From Unio delphinus (Eukaryota > Mollusca > Bivalvia > Unionida > Unionidae), in NCBI GenBank assembly GCA_029339505.1, contig JAQISU010000003.1:21849001-21913000 (forward strand): a stretch of DNA of 64,000 bases, written 5' to 3'. The first letter of the stretch is position 1; each line of letters opens with the position of its first letter. Shown here piece after piece: positions 1 through 6,956 of this stretch. Under the pieces are notes generated by a model. It had not been told where the DNA came from. It ran no database searches and worked only from the letters and a program-made list of their open reading frames with translations. The translations under genes and the position numbers were made by a program.

Positions 1-200
1 GTTACAAGTTCTCCTTCTACTTCAATAAATGCCTCACACGGTAGAAAATATTTACTGGTATCATGAACTTGAAGTTCAATTCGCGATCGGAGATCTGGTT
101 GTACTGCGTGATAAGAATAAAATTGAAAATCGCGTACAGAATCATTCTTGCCAACTGGGGCATCCATATCAAATGCTGGATCAGGTGACCTTTTGAACAT
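1..200 (-). CDS. N-terminal part of a virion-type protein, cut by the window edge
   Basis: A reading frame opens at an ATG (200-198, minus strand) and stays open for 66 codons to the window edge. The segment is rich in aromatic and beta-forming residues, including an RSRIELQV stretch and a later LPCEAFIEVEGEL stretch, as expected at the start of a jelly-roll-type capsid protein. It is the third gene of a co-directional minus-strand set, 40 nt after the 148-aa gene, and Mavericks usually carry a major capsid gene in such a cluster. Capsid identity is inference from position and composition only; the sequence beyond the edge would decide it. Confidence 0.5.
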   Translation of the reverse strand, partial: MFKRSPDPAFDMDAPVGKNDSVRDFQFYSYHAVQPDLRSRIELQVHDTSKYFLPCEAFIEVEGELV

Positions 201-240
201 TTTATTCTATTTATCAGAGTCTAAATCACGATTTTTCATT

Positions 241-687
241 TCATCGTCGTGTTTTTTTAAAGCCACTTCCTGCTATCATGTTTGCTATCATGTTATTTTG
301 GTCCCCTTGATTTATCAAGGGAGTCACCATCGACGCTAATTTTTCGTCTACTGCGTTATTTATAATTCTACTAACACTTGCAGGCATTTCCGCTGTAGAC
401 GGTAACGGTTTCTTTTTTCGTCTCACTAATGATGTTACTTTATTCTTCGCAGCTGAAAACGCTTTTCCCGCAAGATCTCCAACAGCACCAATACCCTTAT
501 CACGAATAACATCAATTGCTTTCATTCCTAGTTGTTTAGCCAACGGCATCACTTTTGGAGCCATTCTCGCAAATAACCCTGCAATGGTATTGCCTAAACC
601 ATCTCCGTAGTATGCTCTATAAACCGGAAACCGTGAATTAACTACGTAGACGGGGGTTGGTTTATCATGATTGTAGTGTATGATCAT
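241..687 (-). CDS. Small basic, glycine/alanine-rich virion-type protein, 148 aa
   Basis: It opens at an ATG (687-685) directly after a 33-bp leader that is repeated in front of the neighbouring 329-aa gene. Residues about 28-75 form a Gly/Ala-rich, amphipathic stretch (YYGDGLGNTIAGLF, then AVGDLAGKAFSAAK) followed by a basic run RRKKK. The C-terminus ends GSGFKKTRR. This layout resembles the small membrane-active or core proteins (adenovirus pVI/pX-like) described in adintoviruses and Mavericks, but I recognise no specific family. No break is seen. Function in capsid maturation or membrane penetration is inference. Confidence 0.6.
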   Translation of the reverse strand: MIIHYNHDKPTPVYVVNSRFPVYRAYYGDGLGNTIAGLFARMAPKVMPLAKQLGMKAIDVIRDKGIGAVGDLAGKAFSAAKNKVTSLVRRKKKPLPSTAEMPASVSRIINNAVDEKLASMVTPLINQGDQNNMIANMIAGSGFKKTRR

Positions 688-717
688 TATTTGAAATCAG
701 AAACAATTTTTCAATTG
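685..717 (-). promoter_or_regulatory. 33-bp leader shared by two virion-type genes, copy 1
   Basis: This 33-bp stretch, including the start codon of the 148-aa gene at its left end, is identical to 1764-1796. It reads on the minus strand CAATTGAAAAATTG, then TTTCTGATTTCAAATAATG. Two identical, start-codon-anchored copies suggest a shared promoter or translation leader for a late gene class. Confidence 0.6.
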
Positions 718-718
718 G

Positions 719-732
719 AAACGCTAGCGTTT
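719..732. promoter_or_regulatory. Perfect palindrome AAACGCTAGCGTTT, copy 1
   Basis: A 14-bp perfect palindrome lies just outside the shared leader of the 148-aa gene, between it and the 329-aa gene. The same palindrome, within a 16-bp identity, occurs at 5766-5779 inside the helicase Walker A region. Palindromy suggests a dimer-binding or endonuclease site; this is unproven. Confidence 0.3.
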
Positions 733-749
733 TTATTCAATCCCGGTGA

Positions 750-1766
750 TTAATCACTGTGATAATCCTCCACTAACTCGCCAATGAAATCTCGATATGT
801 GCTGATATCTATGATACCACCCTGAAATAATCGTCTACAGATATCAGCTGCTTCATTAATTATTTCCGGTGAGTTATTTCCAGCTCGGAAACCTCCTACA
901 AGAACTTCTAATCGTGATATATCATTGATAACACTACCAGGACATGTCGTGGTAGAGTCAAAGACATCCTTTGGATTTCCAATCGAATATCCCTTTCCGC
1001 TTGTTTCCTCAGTTGTACCAGTTGCGCCCTCACTATCATCAAGTAATTTCCTTTGTCGGCCTCGACTTTGTTGTTTTTGTATACCATAGCTATCAACTCC
1101 TACTTTAAAAGATCTATACTCAACTGTATCCTTTTTCAAATTACCAGTAATCCCCTTATTCGTTTTATACAACCAATCTACCCAGTCGTCTCGTTTAATT
1201 CTACTGTTTTTATACTCGTCTTTTAAAAACTCTTCCCTTGAATAATATTTTTGGGCAGCGAAAACGCCAAAGTCCGCATAATCGTTGGGTTTTATTAATT
1301 GATGTCGTTTGATTTCTGTTATAGCTTCTTCGGTGAGTTTGTCTATAAAGGGGATACCTTTTGGGGTGACGACATCAACAGGTTGTGGTTCAGGCGCAGA
1401 ATCATCAATATCAGCTAATCGTTCATACTCGCGCTGAGTTTTTATATCACTGGATAACTGTTGTATCCCTGCGCGTGTTTGTCCGGTCTCTGCTGCTATC
1501 TTTTCAAGCGTATCAAGCAGCGGCGCCTTCTTTACTCGTCCTCGCTCAGGAATATCTCCGTATATCGCTGCTTCAGTTAACTTTTTCACATCTTTGGTCG
1601 CACTTGTTATCGGAGTAAACAGTTGTTCACTTGACACAGAAAAGTCAGTCTGCGCTTGTTGTCGTTGTTGCAGTTTATTCCGTACAGAGTCACGAATTGG
1701 TACAAATCTCCTGATTGCATCCAGTCGTTCACGAGCCAATCGGGTTGTTCATGCTTCATTGACCAT
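750..1766 (-). CDS. Virion-associated-type protein of unknown family, interrupted by an early TGA
   Basis: A 329-codon open frame (1739-750) contains no methionine codon, so its longest open form has no ATG. The frame continues upstream to an ATG at 1766-1764, placed exactly like the start of the 148-aa gene after the shared 33-bp leader. Five codons in, a TGA (1751-1749) interrupts it. The protein is charged and mostly helical at the N-terminus (ARERLDAIRR, then a Q-rich run) with a compact central region around PNDYADFGVFAAQKYYSREE and a W-containing DDWVDWLY motif. I recognise no family. Position among virion-type genes suggests a capsid or internal virion protein. CGA to TGA at a CpG would explain the stop. 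Confidence 0.65.
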
Positions 1767-1796
1767 TATTTGAAATCAGAAACAATTTTTCAATTG
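1764..1796 (-). promoter_or_regulatory. 33-bp leader shared by two virion-type genes, copy 2
   Basis: Identical over 33 bp to 685-717. It ends with the ATG that most likely starts the 329-aa gene, and so argues that the true start is 1766 rather than 1739. Confidence 0.6.
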
Positions 1797-1860
1797 CAAA
1801 ACAATTTTTCAATCCCGACCTAACACCATCGTGGAAGTGTTTTAACATCTCTATCAATGA

Positions 1861-1913
1861 TGGGGAAAGTGTCATAATTGTATATAAAAATAATTAATAT
1901 CACACTTTCCCCA
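1861..1913. promoter_or_regulatory. 12-bp perfect stem with AT-rich 29-nt loop in an intergenic region
   Basis: TGGGGAAAGTGT (1861-1872) and ACACTTTCCCCA (1902-1913) are exact reverse complements around a loop containing TATATAAAAATAATT. It lies in the 286-bp gap between the 329-aa and 133-aa minus-strand genes, the largest gap in the coding part of the element. It could be a terminator, promoter or origin; nothing in the sequence chooses among these. Confidence 0.45.
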
Positions 1914-2052
1914 CTTTTCCATTTGATCAATCCGAACCAGCCATCAATTTTTTATTCACTGATTTCAACAGTTTTAATCAAAAAATGCTAAAAAAAAATT
2001 AAAATCTCTATGAGGGACGGTCACAATCAAATAATGATAAATGGTTGGTCAA

Positions 2053-2454
2053 TCAAAATTGTTCATTTTCTTGAATTAACGCCCGTAGGTTTCTAACTTT
2101 AGAATTAACCTCCTTTTTCAATTCGTATTCGTACCCCAATTCTTTTCGTATTCGTTCTACGATGGTATACAACGGAGCGAACACACTTACGTCACTGGAA
2201 AATGCGAGAGAATCCTTAATAGAATTCTGAATTCTTTTGATGAGTGCATACTTCTTTGGTAGCATATACTTGTTAGTGCTAACTCCGTATTCTATATCCT
2301 GAAAATCAGACATGATTTGATCAGGATTTAACCCATCTGATAGTTCAATATCCCAACTTTTCAATTTTGAAATCTCGGATATGATGCTATTCATGTTTTC
2401 AGAATTCATTATTCTATAATAATGGTATATTTCTAAATGAAAAATATGACGCAT
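2053..2454 (-). CDS. Hypothetical viral protein, 133 aa
   Basis: Open frame from an ATG at 2454-2452 to a stop at 2053. The ATG overlaps by one base the TAA that ends the extended HNH gene upstream (TAATG arrangement), which is typical of compact viral coupling and supports this as a real gene. An alternative ATG lies 15 codons in (MNSENMNS). The protein is predicted helical and charged (SEISKLKSWDIEL, VERIRKELGYEYELKKEV) with no signal peptide or membrane segment. I recognise no family. Confidence 0.5.
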   Translation of the reverse strand: MRHIFHLEIYHYYRIMNSENMNSIISEISKLKSWDIELSDGLNPDQIMSDFQDIEYGVSTNKYMLPKKYALIKRIQNSIKDSLAFSSDVSVFAPLYTIVERIRKELGYEYELKKEVNSKVRNLRALIQENEQF

Positions 2455-2945
2455 TAGACATAACTAAATTGAATTTTTTGTCCCGTCCTTTTTGAAATAG
2501 CCGATCGACAAACCCCCTCTGCAACGAATCGTACTGAGGCTCTACAAATATTGAAATACTTGCCGGCTTCATACATTTATTTAAATATTTTTTCTTCGTT
2601 AGTTGTTGTATTCAAAGATTTTACTGGTCTCGCTTTTTTTGAGCAAATGCCAGTCTCTCCTCTTTTCAAATTCTCACTTTGTGTGATAGCTTGCAGATTT
2701 GATAAAGAATTGTTCCTTGGATTAGAATCCTTGTGATCGATAACAAAACCATTTTTGATCAATCCATTGAAACATTCAAATACGAAACGATGATTGTAAT
2801 ATTTCTTCTTTCCAACAGTAAAGAACAAATACCCCATACCATTATCCCACCCAACTGGGTTCTTCAGTCTACAGTGTCTTACAACACCATCACTGGATGC
2901 TTCATAATTTGTACTCACTGGGTGTGGTCTGAATTCCTGGTTCAT
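2454..2945 (-). CDS. HNH homing-type endonuclease, interrupted by an in-frame TAA
   Basis: The 122-codon first part (2945-2577) has the layout of NUMOD4/HNH_3 proteins: an N-terminal region with YEASSDGVVRHC and GMGYLFFTVGKKKYYNHR, then the HNH core HRFVFECFNG, VIDHKDSNPRNN and LSNLQAITQSEN. The histidines and Asn/Asp expected of the beta-beta-alpha-metal nuclease fold are present. After a TAA (2579-2577) the same frame stays open for 40 codons to 2454, with an EAGKYFNICRASV segment resembling the helix-turn-helix repeats (NUMOD1/IENR1 type) found at the C-terminus of such enzymes. The extended frame ends in a TAATG overlap with the next gene. Probably a selfish or recombination endonuclease carried by the element; the TAA is best read as a nonsense mutation. 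Confidence 0.82.
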
Positions 2946-3041
2946 TAGTATACTATACTATTTGTCTAATTCATTGACTGATCCATTGCAGTGATTCATT
3001 ATACATAAACCTTTCATTTAGACACTTGTTTTTAGTATAGC

Positions 3042-3566
3042 ATGAGGGAGTTCAAGAGATTGCCTTCGAAAAATGCTGATAAGGAGTTTAAGAGATTATT
3101 GAAAATCAATCCTAGATTTAATCTCGATAGACCCAAAAAACGTCCAAGAGACGGAAACATGAAAGAGTTTAAGAGATTATTAAAAATCAATCCTAGATTT
3201 AATCTCGATAGACCCAAAAAACGTCCAAGAGACGGAAACATGAAAGAGTTTAAGAGATTATTAAAAATTAGTCCTAGATTTAATATCGATAGACCCAAAA
3301 AACGTAATAAACGTCCAAGAGACGGAAACATGAAAGAGTTTAAGAGATTATTAAAAATTAGTCCTAGATTTAATCTCGATAAACCAAAAAAACGTAACAA
3401 AATCAATCCTAGATTTAATCTCGATAAACCCAAAAAACGTCCAATAGACGGAAACATGAAAGAGTTTAAGAGATTATTAAAAATTGGTCCTAGATTTAAT
3501 CTCGATAAACCAAAAAAACGTCCAAGAGATTACCCTGGAAGGATGCTCAATTCAATCTCGATATAG
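3042..3566 (+). CDS. Highly basic tandem-repeat protein, 174 aa
   Basis: The protein is almost wholly built from a 27-residue (81-bp) unit of the form EFKRLLKI, then PRFNLD, then PKKRPRDGNMK. There are five EFKRLLKI motifs and six PRFNLD/PRFNID motifs; one unit is internally shortened and one extended by three residues. Each PKKRPRD resembles a monopartite nuclear localisation signal, and Lys+Arg is about a third of the residues. A DNA-condensing or nuclear-targeting role is possible, analogous to viral core proteins, but this is inference. The frame ends soon after the last unit (at 3566), while homologous-looking coding (AQFNLDIV) continues in the -1 frame at 3542. The unrelated open frame on the opposite strand is a by-product of the repeat. 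Confidence 0.55.
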   Translation: MREFKRLPSKNADKEFKRLLKINPRFNLDRPKKRPRDGNMKEFKRLLKINPRFNLDRPKKRPRDGNMKEFKRLLKISPRFNIDRPKKRNKRPRDGNMKEFKRLLKISPRFNLDKPKKRNKINPRFNLDKPKKRPIDGNMKEFKRLLKIGPRFNLDKPKKRPRDYPGRMLNSISI

Positions 3567-3604
3567 TTTCTAATACACCAAAGAATACAATTCTTGATAA
3601 AGCC

Positions 3605-3853
3605 ATGATTAGTAAAATCAGAGACTGTTTTAATGAATTCAAGCGTGATGGAGCATCTTATTGTTGGTCAACATTTCGAATTGATGGTGTTGTTGATGCT
3701 ACCATGAATGATGAAAAAGCAGCAGTGATAATTTCACGTGTTGGGGAAAAAAGACATTTTTTCCGAATCAAATTCATTATCGAAGTCGATGGCAAATGGA
3801 TTATTAAGGATAAATTTGAACCAATCCTCAAGAATAAAAAGCTGTCATTGTGA
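3605..3853 (+). CDS. Small ORF between the repeat protein and the polymerase, 82 aa
   Basis: An 82-codon frame from ATG 3605; the same frame is open upstream to about 3530 and contains another FNLD motif, so it may be the continuation of the repeat protein after a frame change. It has a globular look (DGASYCWSTFRIDGVVDAT, HFFRIKFIIEVDGKWIIKDKF) with alternating beta strands. Its TGA overlaps the beginning of the polymerase frame, which is -1 relative to it. It may therefore be an N-terminal part of the replication protein. No family recognised. Confidence 0.45.
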   Translation: MISKIRDCFNEFKRDGASYCWSTFRIDGVVDATMNDEKAAVIISRVGEKRHFFRIKFIIEVDGKWIIKDKFEPILKNKKLSL

Positions 3854-5931
3854 GTAGAGATTCCAAACCAGGGATTCTAACCGGCATTGACAAACCATAC
3901 TACGAAAGATCTTATCCCGTAACAGCAATGGTTTATGGGATATATCCGTTAAATGATAAACCCGATATCGCAAAACTAGCTCCTATGAAATATTCGTCAG
4001 GGCTTAATTGTGTAGCAGAACGAATAATAGAACACTTTACAAATGCATCCCGAGGAAATAAACTAACTGATCTGCGACGTAGGAAAACAACCGAATGGGA
4101 ACTGACAGTGAAACAGCATGGTGCAAAGATTTCTGATATAGCTAAATTAGAAACATCATTACGATTCCCAATAACCGTTATGACGATAACCGGAGAGGTT
4201 TTATACGAACCGAAATATAACAAAAATGGAGCGCCAATACAGATTATTGATCATAACAAACACGCGTGGACACCTGCGGTAACAATATTTCCACGAGAAC
4301 GAACCGTGAAATATATCCCTAAGGAGTTCGTCGGGGATGTTTTCTATGAAGAGAAATTATTCGATGCTATTCATGCGTTGTGTAAGGATGATCCTGTGTC
4401 AGTGTGGTTACTTAGAAGTGATGAAGAATTCGATCAATTTGTAAAACCAAATGGTGAATTATATCGCATTGAAGAATTAGATAACAGAATGAGAAAAATC
4501 GCTAGTGATTTTTCACCGGAGAATTCCCATGAAAAACTACTCACGGATAGTTTTACTATTCCATCAGTGGTAGCTCACTTCGCAAGAGAAAAAAACTCAT
4601 GGCGTCCAACACGAAATGATTTTCTCGAGGATGTTAAATTGAGTTGCGTCGAATTTGGTCATGGAGGACTGTGGAATACGAAATACTCACGTGATGGTAT
4701 GATTTCAATTGATATATCCGCGTGTTATCCCGGAAGTTTTCTCGGGTATGGGGAATGCGCTGAGTACTTCAAACGATTTGGACACCCCACGCATGAAATG
4801 ACTCGTGTTGCGATTAATGGACCATTGCCTGATTTTGATTTAACCGGATTCGCTCGTGTGATATCATTTGAATTAGCTACAGGGTTACATTCGTGTAGTT
4901 ATGTTTGGCTCGGTAGACACCTATCTGAAAAACACTGGATGCCAATAGTGCTATTGAGATATATGATTGATTGTGGTATGCTAATATCGTTGATTGTTTC
5001 CGAGGCTATTATATGCTATCGAGCTCAGAAAGAAGTTTGGCTACCACAACCCGATCTAGATAGAATAATCAACGAACTACGAAAACAGTTTCCAGATTTC
5101 AGTGAAGAAGAAATCATAAATTGGTCTAAGAAGTTATTTGAAATTAAAAAAGAACAAGCAAAAGATCTCGGAAGAAGAATAATCGGTAAATTTACCCAGG
5201 GTGGACGATACGATAACGCAAAATACTCTTCGCGGTTGATCATAGATGTCGCTGAATACAATTTTATTGTAGCGGATTTAATGAAACAGGGAAAACTTGT
5301 ATCCCGTAAGGATGCTTTTCTATCCAATGGTGAGAAATTAGGTACGGTTGTTACCTACTGTGATGGATATAATTCCCAGTACACACATTTGAGAAGTTCA
5401 ATGCTAGCCTATGCTTCTATTAATCTATTTTCGATGATAAATAGATTTCCTAATACCGCGGTTAGAGTGGCCACTGATTCGATGTATATACACAATAAGT
5501 ACAAATCAGCTGTAGCGGCATTCACAGATCCCGAAGAAAATTGGGGGCGTTGGCGATTTAAAAAGGAGATGCTACATGAGTATTGTGAATCCGCAGACGT
5601 TGCCATGGATGATAAATATCTTTGTTGTAACCGTATTGAAATTCAATCAGAATTTTCTAATGCACCACCGGTATCTGATCCAGTATGTAGATATAAGACA
5701 GTTTATTTAAACGGTTGTGGTGGGTCAGGAAAGACAACTCGTGCAATTGAATTATTTCGTCGTGGAAACGCTAGCGTTTCTAACATGATTGTGCTAACAC
5801 CGACTCACAGACTCGCCAGAGAGATGATACAACGAGGGGTAAATGCTTGCACTTATCACAGTTTTTTCGATGGAAAGGTGACAAATGGACTCCTGAGCGT
5901 ATGGGTGATAAATTCATTCCTGAAATCATAA
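3850..5931 (+). CDS. Family-B DNA polymerase with start of a fused SF1 helicase
   Basis: Replicative DNA polymerase of the element. Motif A is ISIDISACYPG with the catalytic Asp at residue 288; a motif-B-like region GRRIIGKFTQGG lies near 441-452; motif C is VRVATDSMYI with Asp543, so the usual DTDS reads ATDS while the metal-binding Asp is kept. No clear exonuclease DxE motif is seen in residues 1-280. From residue 618 the frame enters a helicase: Walker A GCGGSGKT (622-629) and THRLAREM. The frame then stops at 5929-5931, before Walker B, which is found in the -1 frame. Residue numbers count from GTG 3850; the first ATG is 3928, so the true N-terminus is uncertain. Maverick polymerases normally lack this helicase extension. 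Confidence 0.93.
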   Translation: MSRDSKPGILTGIDKPYYERSYPVTAMVYGIYPLNDKPDIAKLAPMKYSSGLNCVAERIIEHFTNASRGNKLTDLRRRKTTEWELTVKQHGAKISDIAKLETSLRFPITVMTITGEVLYEPKYNKNGAPIQIIDHNKHAWTPAVTIFPRERTVKYIPKEFVGDVFYEEKLFDAIHALCKDDPVSVWLLRSDEEFDQFVKPNGELYRIEELDNRMRKIASDFSPENSHEKLLTDSFTIPSVVAHFAREKNSWRPTRNDFLEDVKLSCVEFGHGGLWNTKYSRDGMISIDISACYPGSFLGYGECAEYFKRFGHPTHEMTRVAINGPLPDFDLTGFARVISFELATGLHSCSYVWLGRHLSEKHWMPIVLLRYMIDCGMLISLIVSEAIICYRAQKEVWLPQPDLDRIINELRKQFPDFSEEEIINWSKKLFEIKKEQAKDLGRRIIGKFTQGGRYDNAKYSSRLIIDVAEYNFIVADLMKQGKLVSRKDAFLSNGEKLGTVVTYCDGYNSQYTHLRSSMLAYASINLFSMINRFPNTAVRVATDSMYIHNKYKSAVAAFTDPEENWGRWRFKKEMLHEYCESADVAMDDKYLCCNRIEIQSEFSNAPPVSDPVCRYKTVYLNGCGGSGKTTRAIELFRRGNASVSNMIVLTPTHRLAREMIQRGVNACTYHSFFDGKVTNGLLSVWVINSFLKS
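5766..5779. promoter_or_regulatory. Perfect palindrome AAACGCTAGCGTTT, copy 2
   Basis: Same 14-bp palindrome as 719-732, here inside the coding sequence just after helicase Walker A. Being in a coding region weakens a promoter role and leaves protein-binding site or coincidence. Confidence 0.25.
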
Positions 5932-6956
5932 TTTGGGATGAAATATGCACAGTGTCATTAGATGTATTAAAAACATTTCTTGAGTGGTTGTTAAACAAAA
6001 ACACAAAAGTCGTCATGTGCGGGGATCACGGCCAACCACCACCATTTGTCGGTGCATCTCCACATGAATGGCTAAAGGGTTTTGTAGACTACTATGAAGA
6101 AATCACCACTGATTATAGATCACTTGATGAACGATTACGCGAGTTCAAAGCGCTAATTAGATTACAACCGGATAGAATCCAATGCGAAATAGCGCGTGAA
6201 GTGATTTCAGAAACCCCAATGAATGATTTCTGGGAAGCGTGGAGACCAAACGATTTGATCATTGCAAGTAGAAAAATAGTCAGGGATACACTTCAGATGA
6301 AGTTATTTGAATTGCATAAAGAAAAATTTGCAACGCTTCCAGTACCCCTTTGTTATAGGCCATCGGATACACGAAAACAGAATATTGAAGTTGATATTCC
6401 AGGACAGAGTGAAAAACAAATTCTCGTATTAAATGATATTGTGCTGGTTGATATCAATGTCGTTGAAGATGCATTGCGTGCTAATAAATCCCCGTGGACG
6501 CTAGGATACGCAGCAACAATACACTCTTCACAGGGATTGACTATATCGAATACAATTGTTTGGATGGTGGATAATCACATCGAATGGTCAAATTTAGTCT
6601 ATCTCGCAGTATCCAGAGTACGAAACATAAATCAACTTCGAAGAGTTCTTTTCGATGATAATGACACAACAATAAGTGATATTGATGTTAGCATCATTAA
6701 TAAAAAACTCTCCGGTTACATACAACAGGACAAAAAAAAACAACGAGAATTTGATATTGATGCTGAATTAATAATCACTTTGAAGAAACAACAGAATAAT
6801 CACTGCGCGAGTTGCAATTGTATAATGCGTTGGCAGTATTCGGATAAGGATCCTCGCCAATTCACCGTAGGCAGAAAAAATAACAATCTCGGTCATGTCA
6901 GAAATAATGTGATGTTGACTTGTCTTGAGTGCAATAGACGCAACGGTGCTAGTTAA
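5847..6956 (+). CDS. SF1 helicase C-terminal part with HNH/zinc endonuclease-like tail
   Basis: This frame lies -1 relative to the polymerase frame and carries the rest of the helicase. Walker B is IIIWDE (WDE at residues 30-32); motif III CGDHGQPPP lies near 58-66; GYAATIHSSQG (about 220-231) and LVYLAVSRVR (about 250-259) match motifs V and VI of Pif1/RecD-type SF1 helicases. The C-terminus has CASC (C320, C323), GHVRNNV, and CLEC followed by NRRNG (C359, C362), a zinc-finger HNH of the endonuclease VII type. The frame has no ATG at its start (TTG at 5847), so it is a continuation, not a separate gene. Its stop overlaps the end of the convergent integrase gene by a few bases. Confidence 0.88.
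   Translation: MHLSQFFRWKGDKWTPERMGDKFIPEIIIWDEICTVSLDVLKTFLEWLLNKNTKVVMCGDHGQPPPFVGASPHEWLKGFVDYYEEITTDYRSLDERLREFKALIRLQPDRIQCEIAREVISETPMNDFWEAWRPNDLIIASRKIVRDTLQMKLFELHKEKFATLPVPLCYRPSDTRKQNIEVDIPGQSEKQILVLNDIVLVDINVVEDALRANKSPWTLGYAATIHSSQGLTISNTIVWMVDNHIEWSNLVYLAVSRVRNINQLRRVLFDDNDTTISDIDVSIINKKLSGYIQQDKKKQREFDIDAELIITLKKQQNNHCASCNCIMRWQYSDKDPRQFTVGRKNNNLGHVRNNVMLTCLECNRRNGAS
5862..5868 (+). other. In-phase TTTTTTC heptamer at the polymerase-helicase frame change
   Basis: In the polymerase frame the codons are agT TTT TTC, which fits the X_XXY_YYZ pattern for -1 ribosomal slippage, and the helicase frame that follows is exactly -1. A one-base insertion in a T5 run would leave the same picture, so recoding and mutation cannot be separated here. 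Confidence 0.45.

Noticed and set aside
3032..3457. Open frame on the minus strand across the basic repeat region
   Set aside because: It exists because an 81-bp repeat without stops on one strand is also open on the other. The plus strand has the ATG, better amino-acid composition and the frame continuing toward the replicase.
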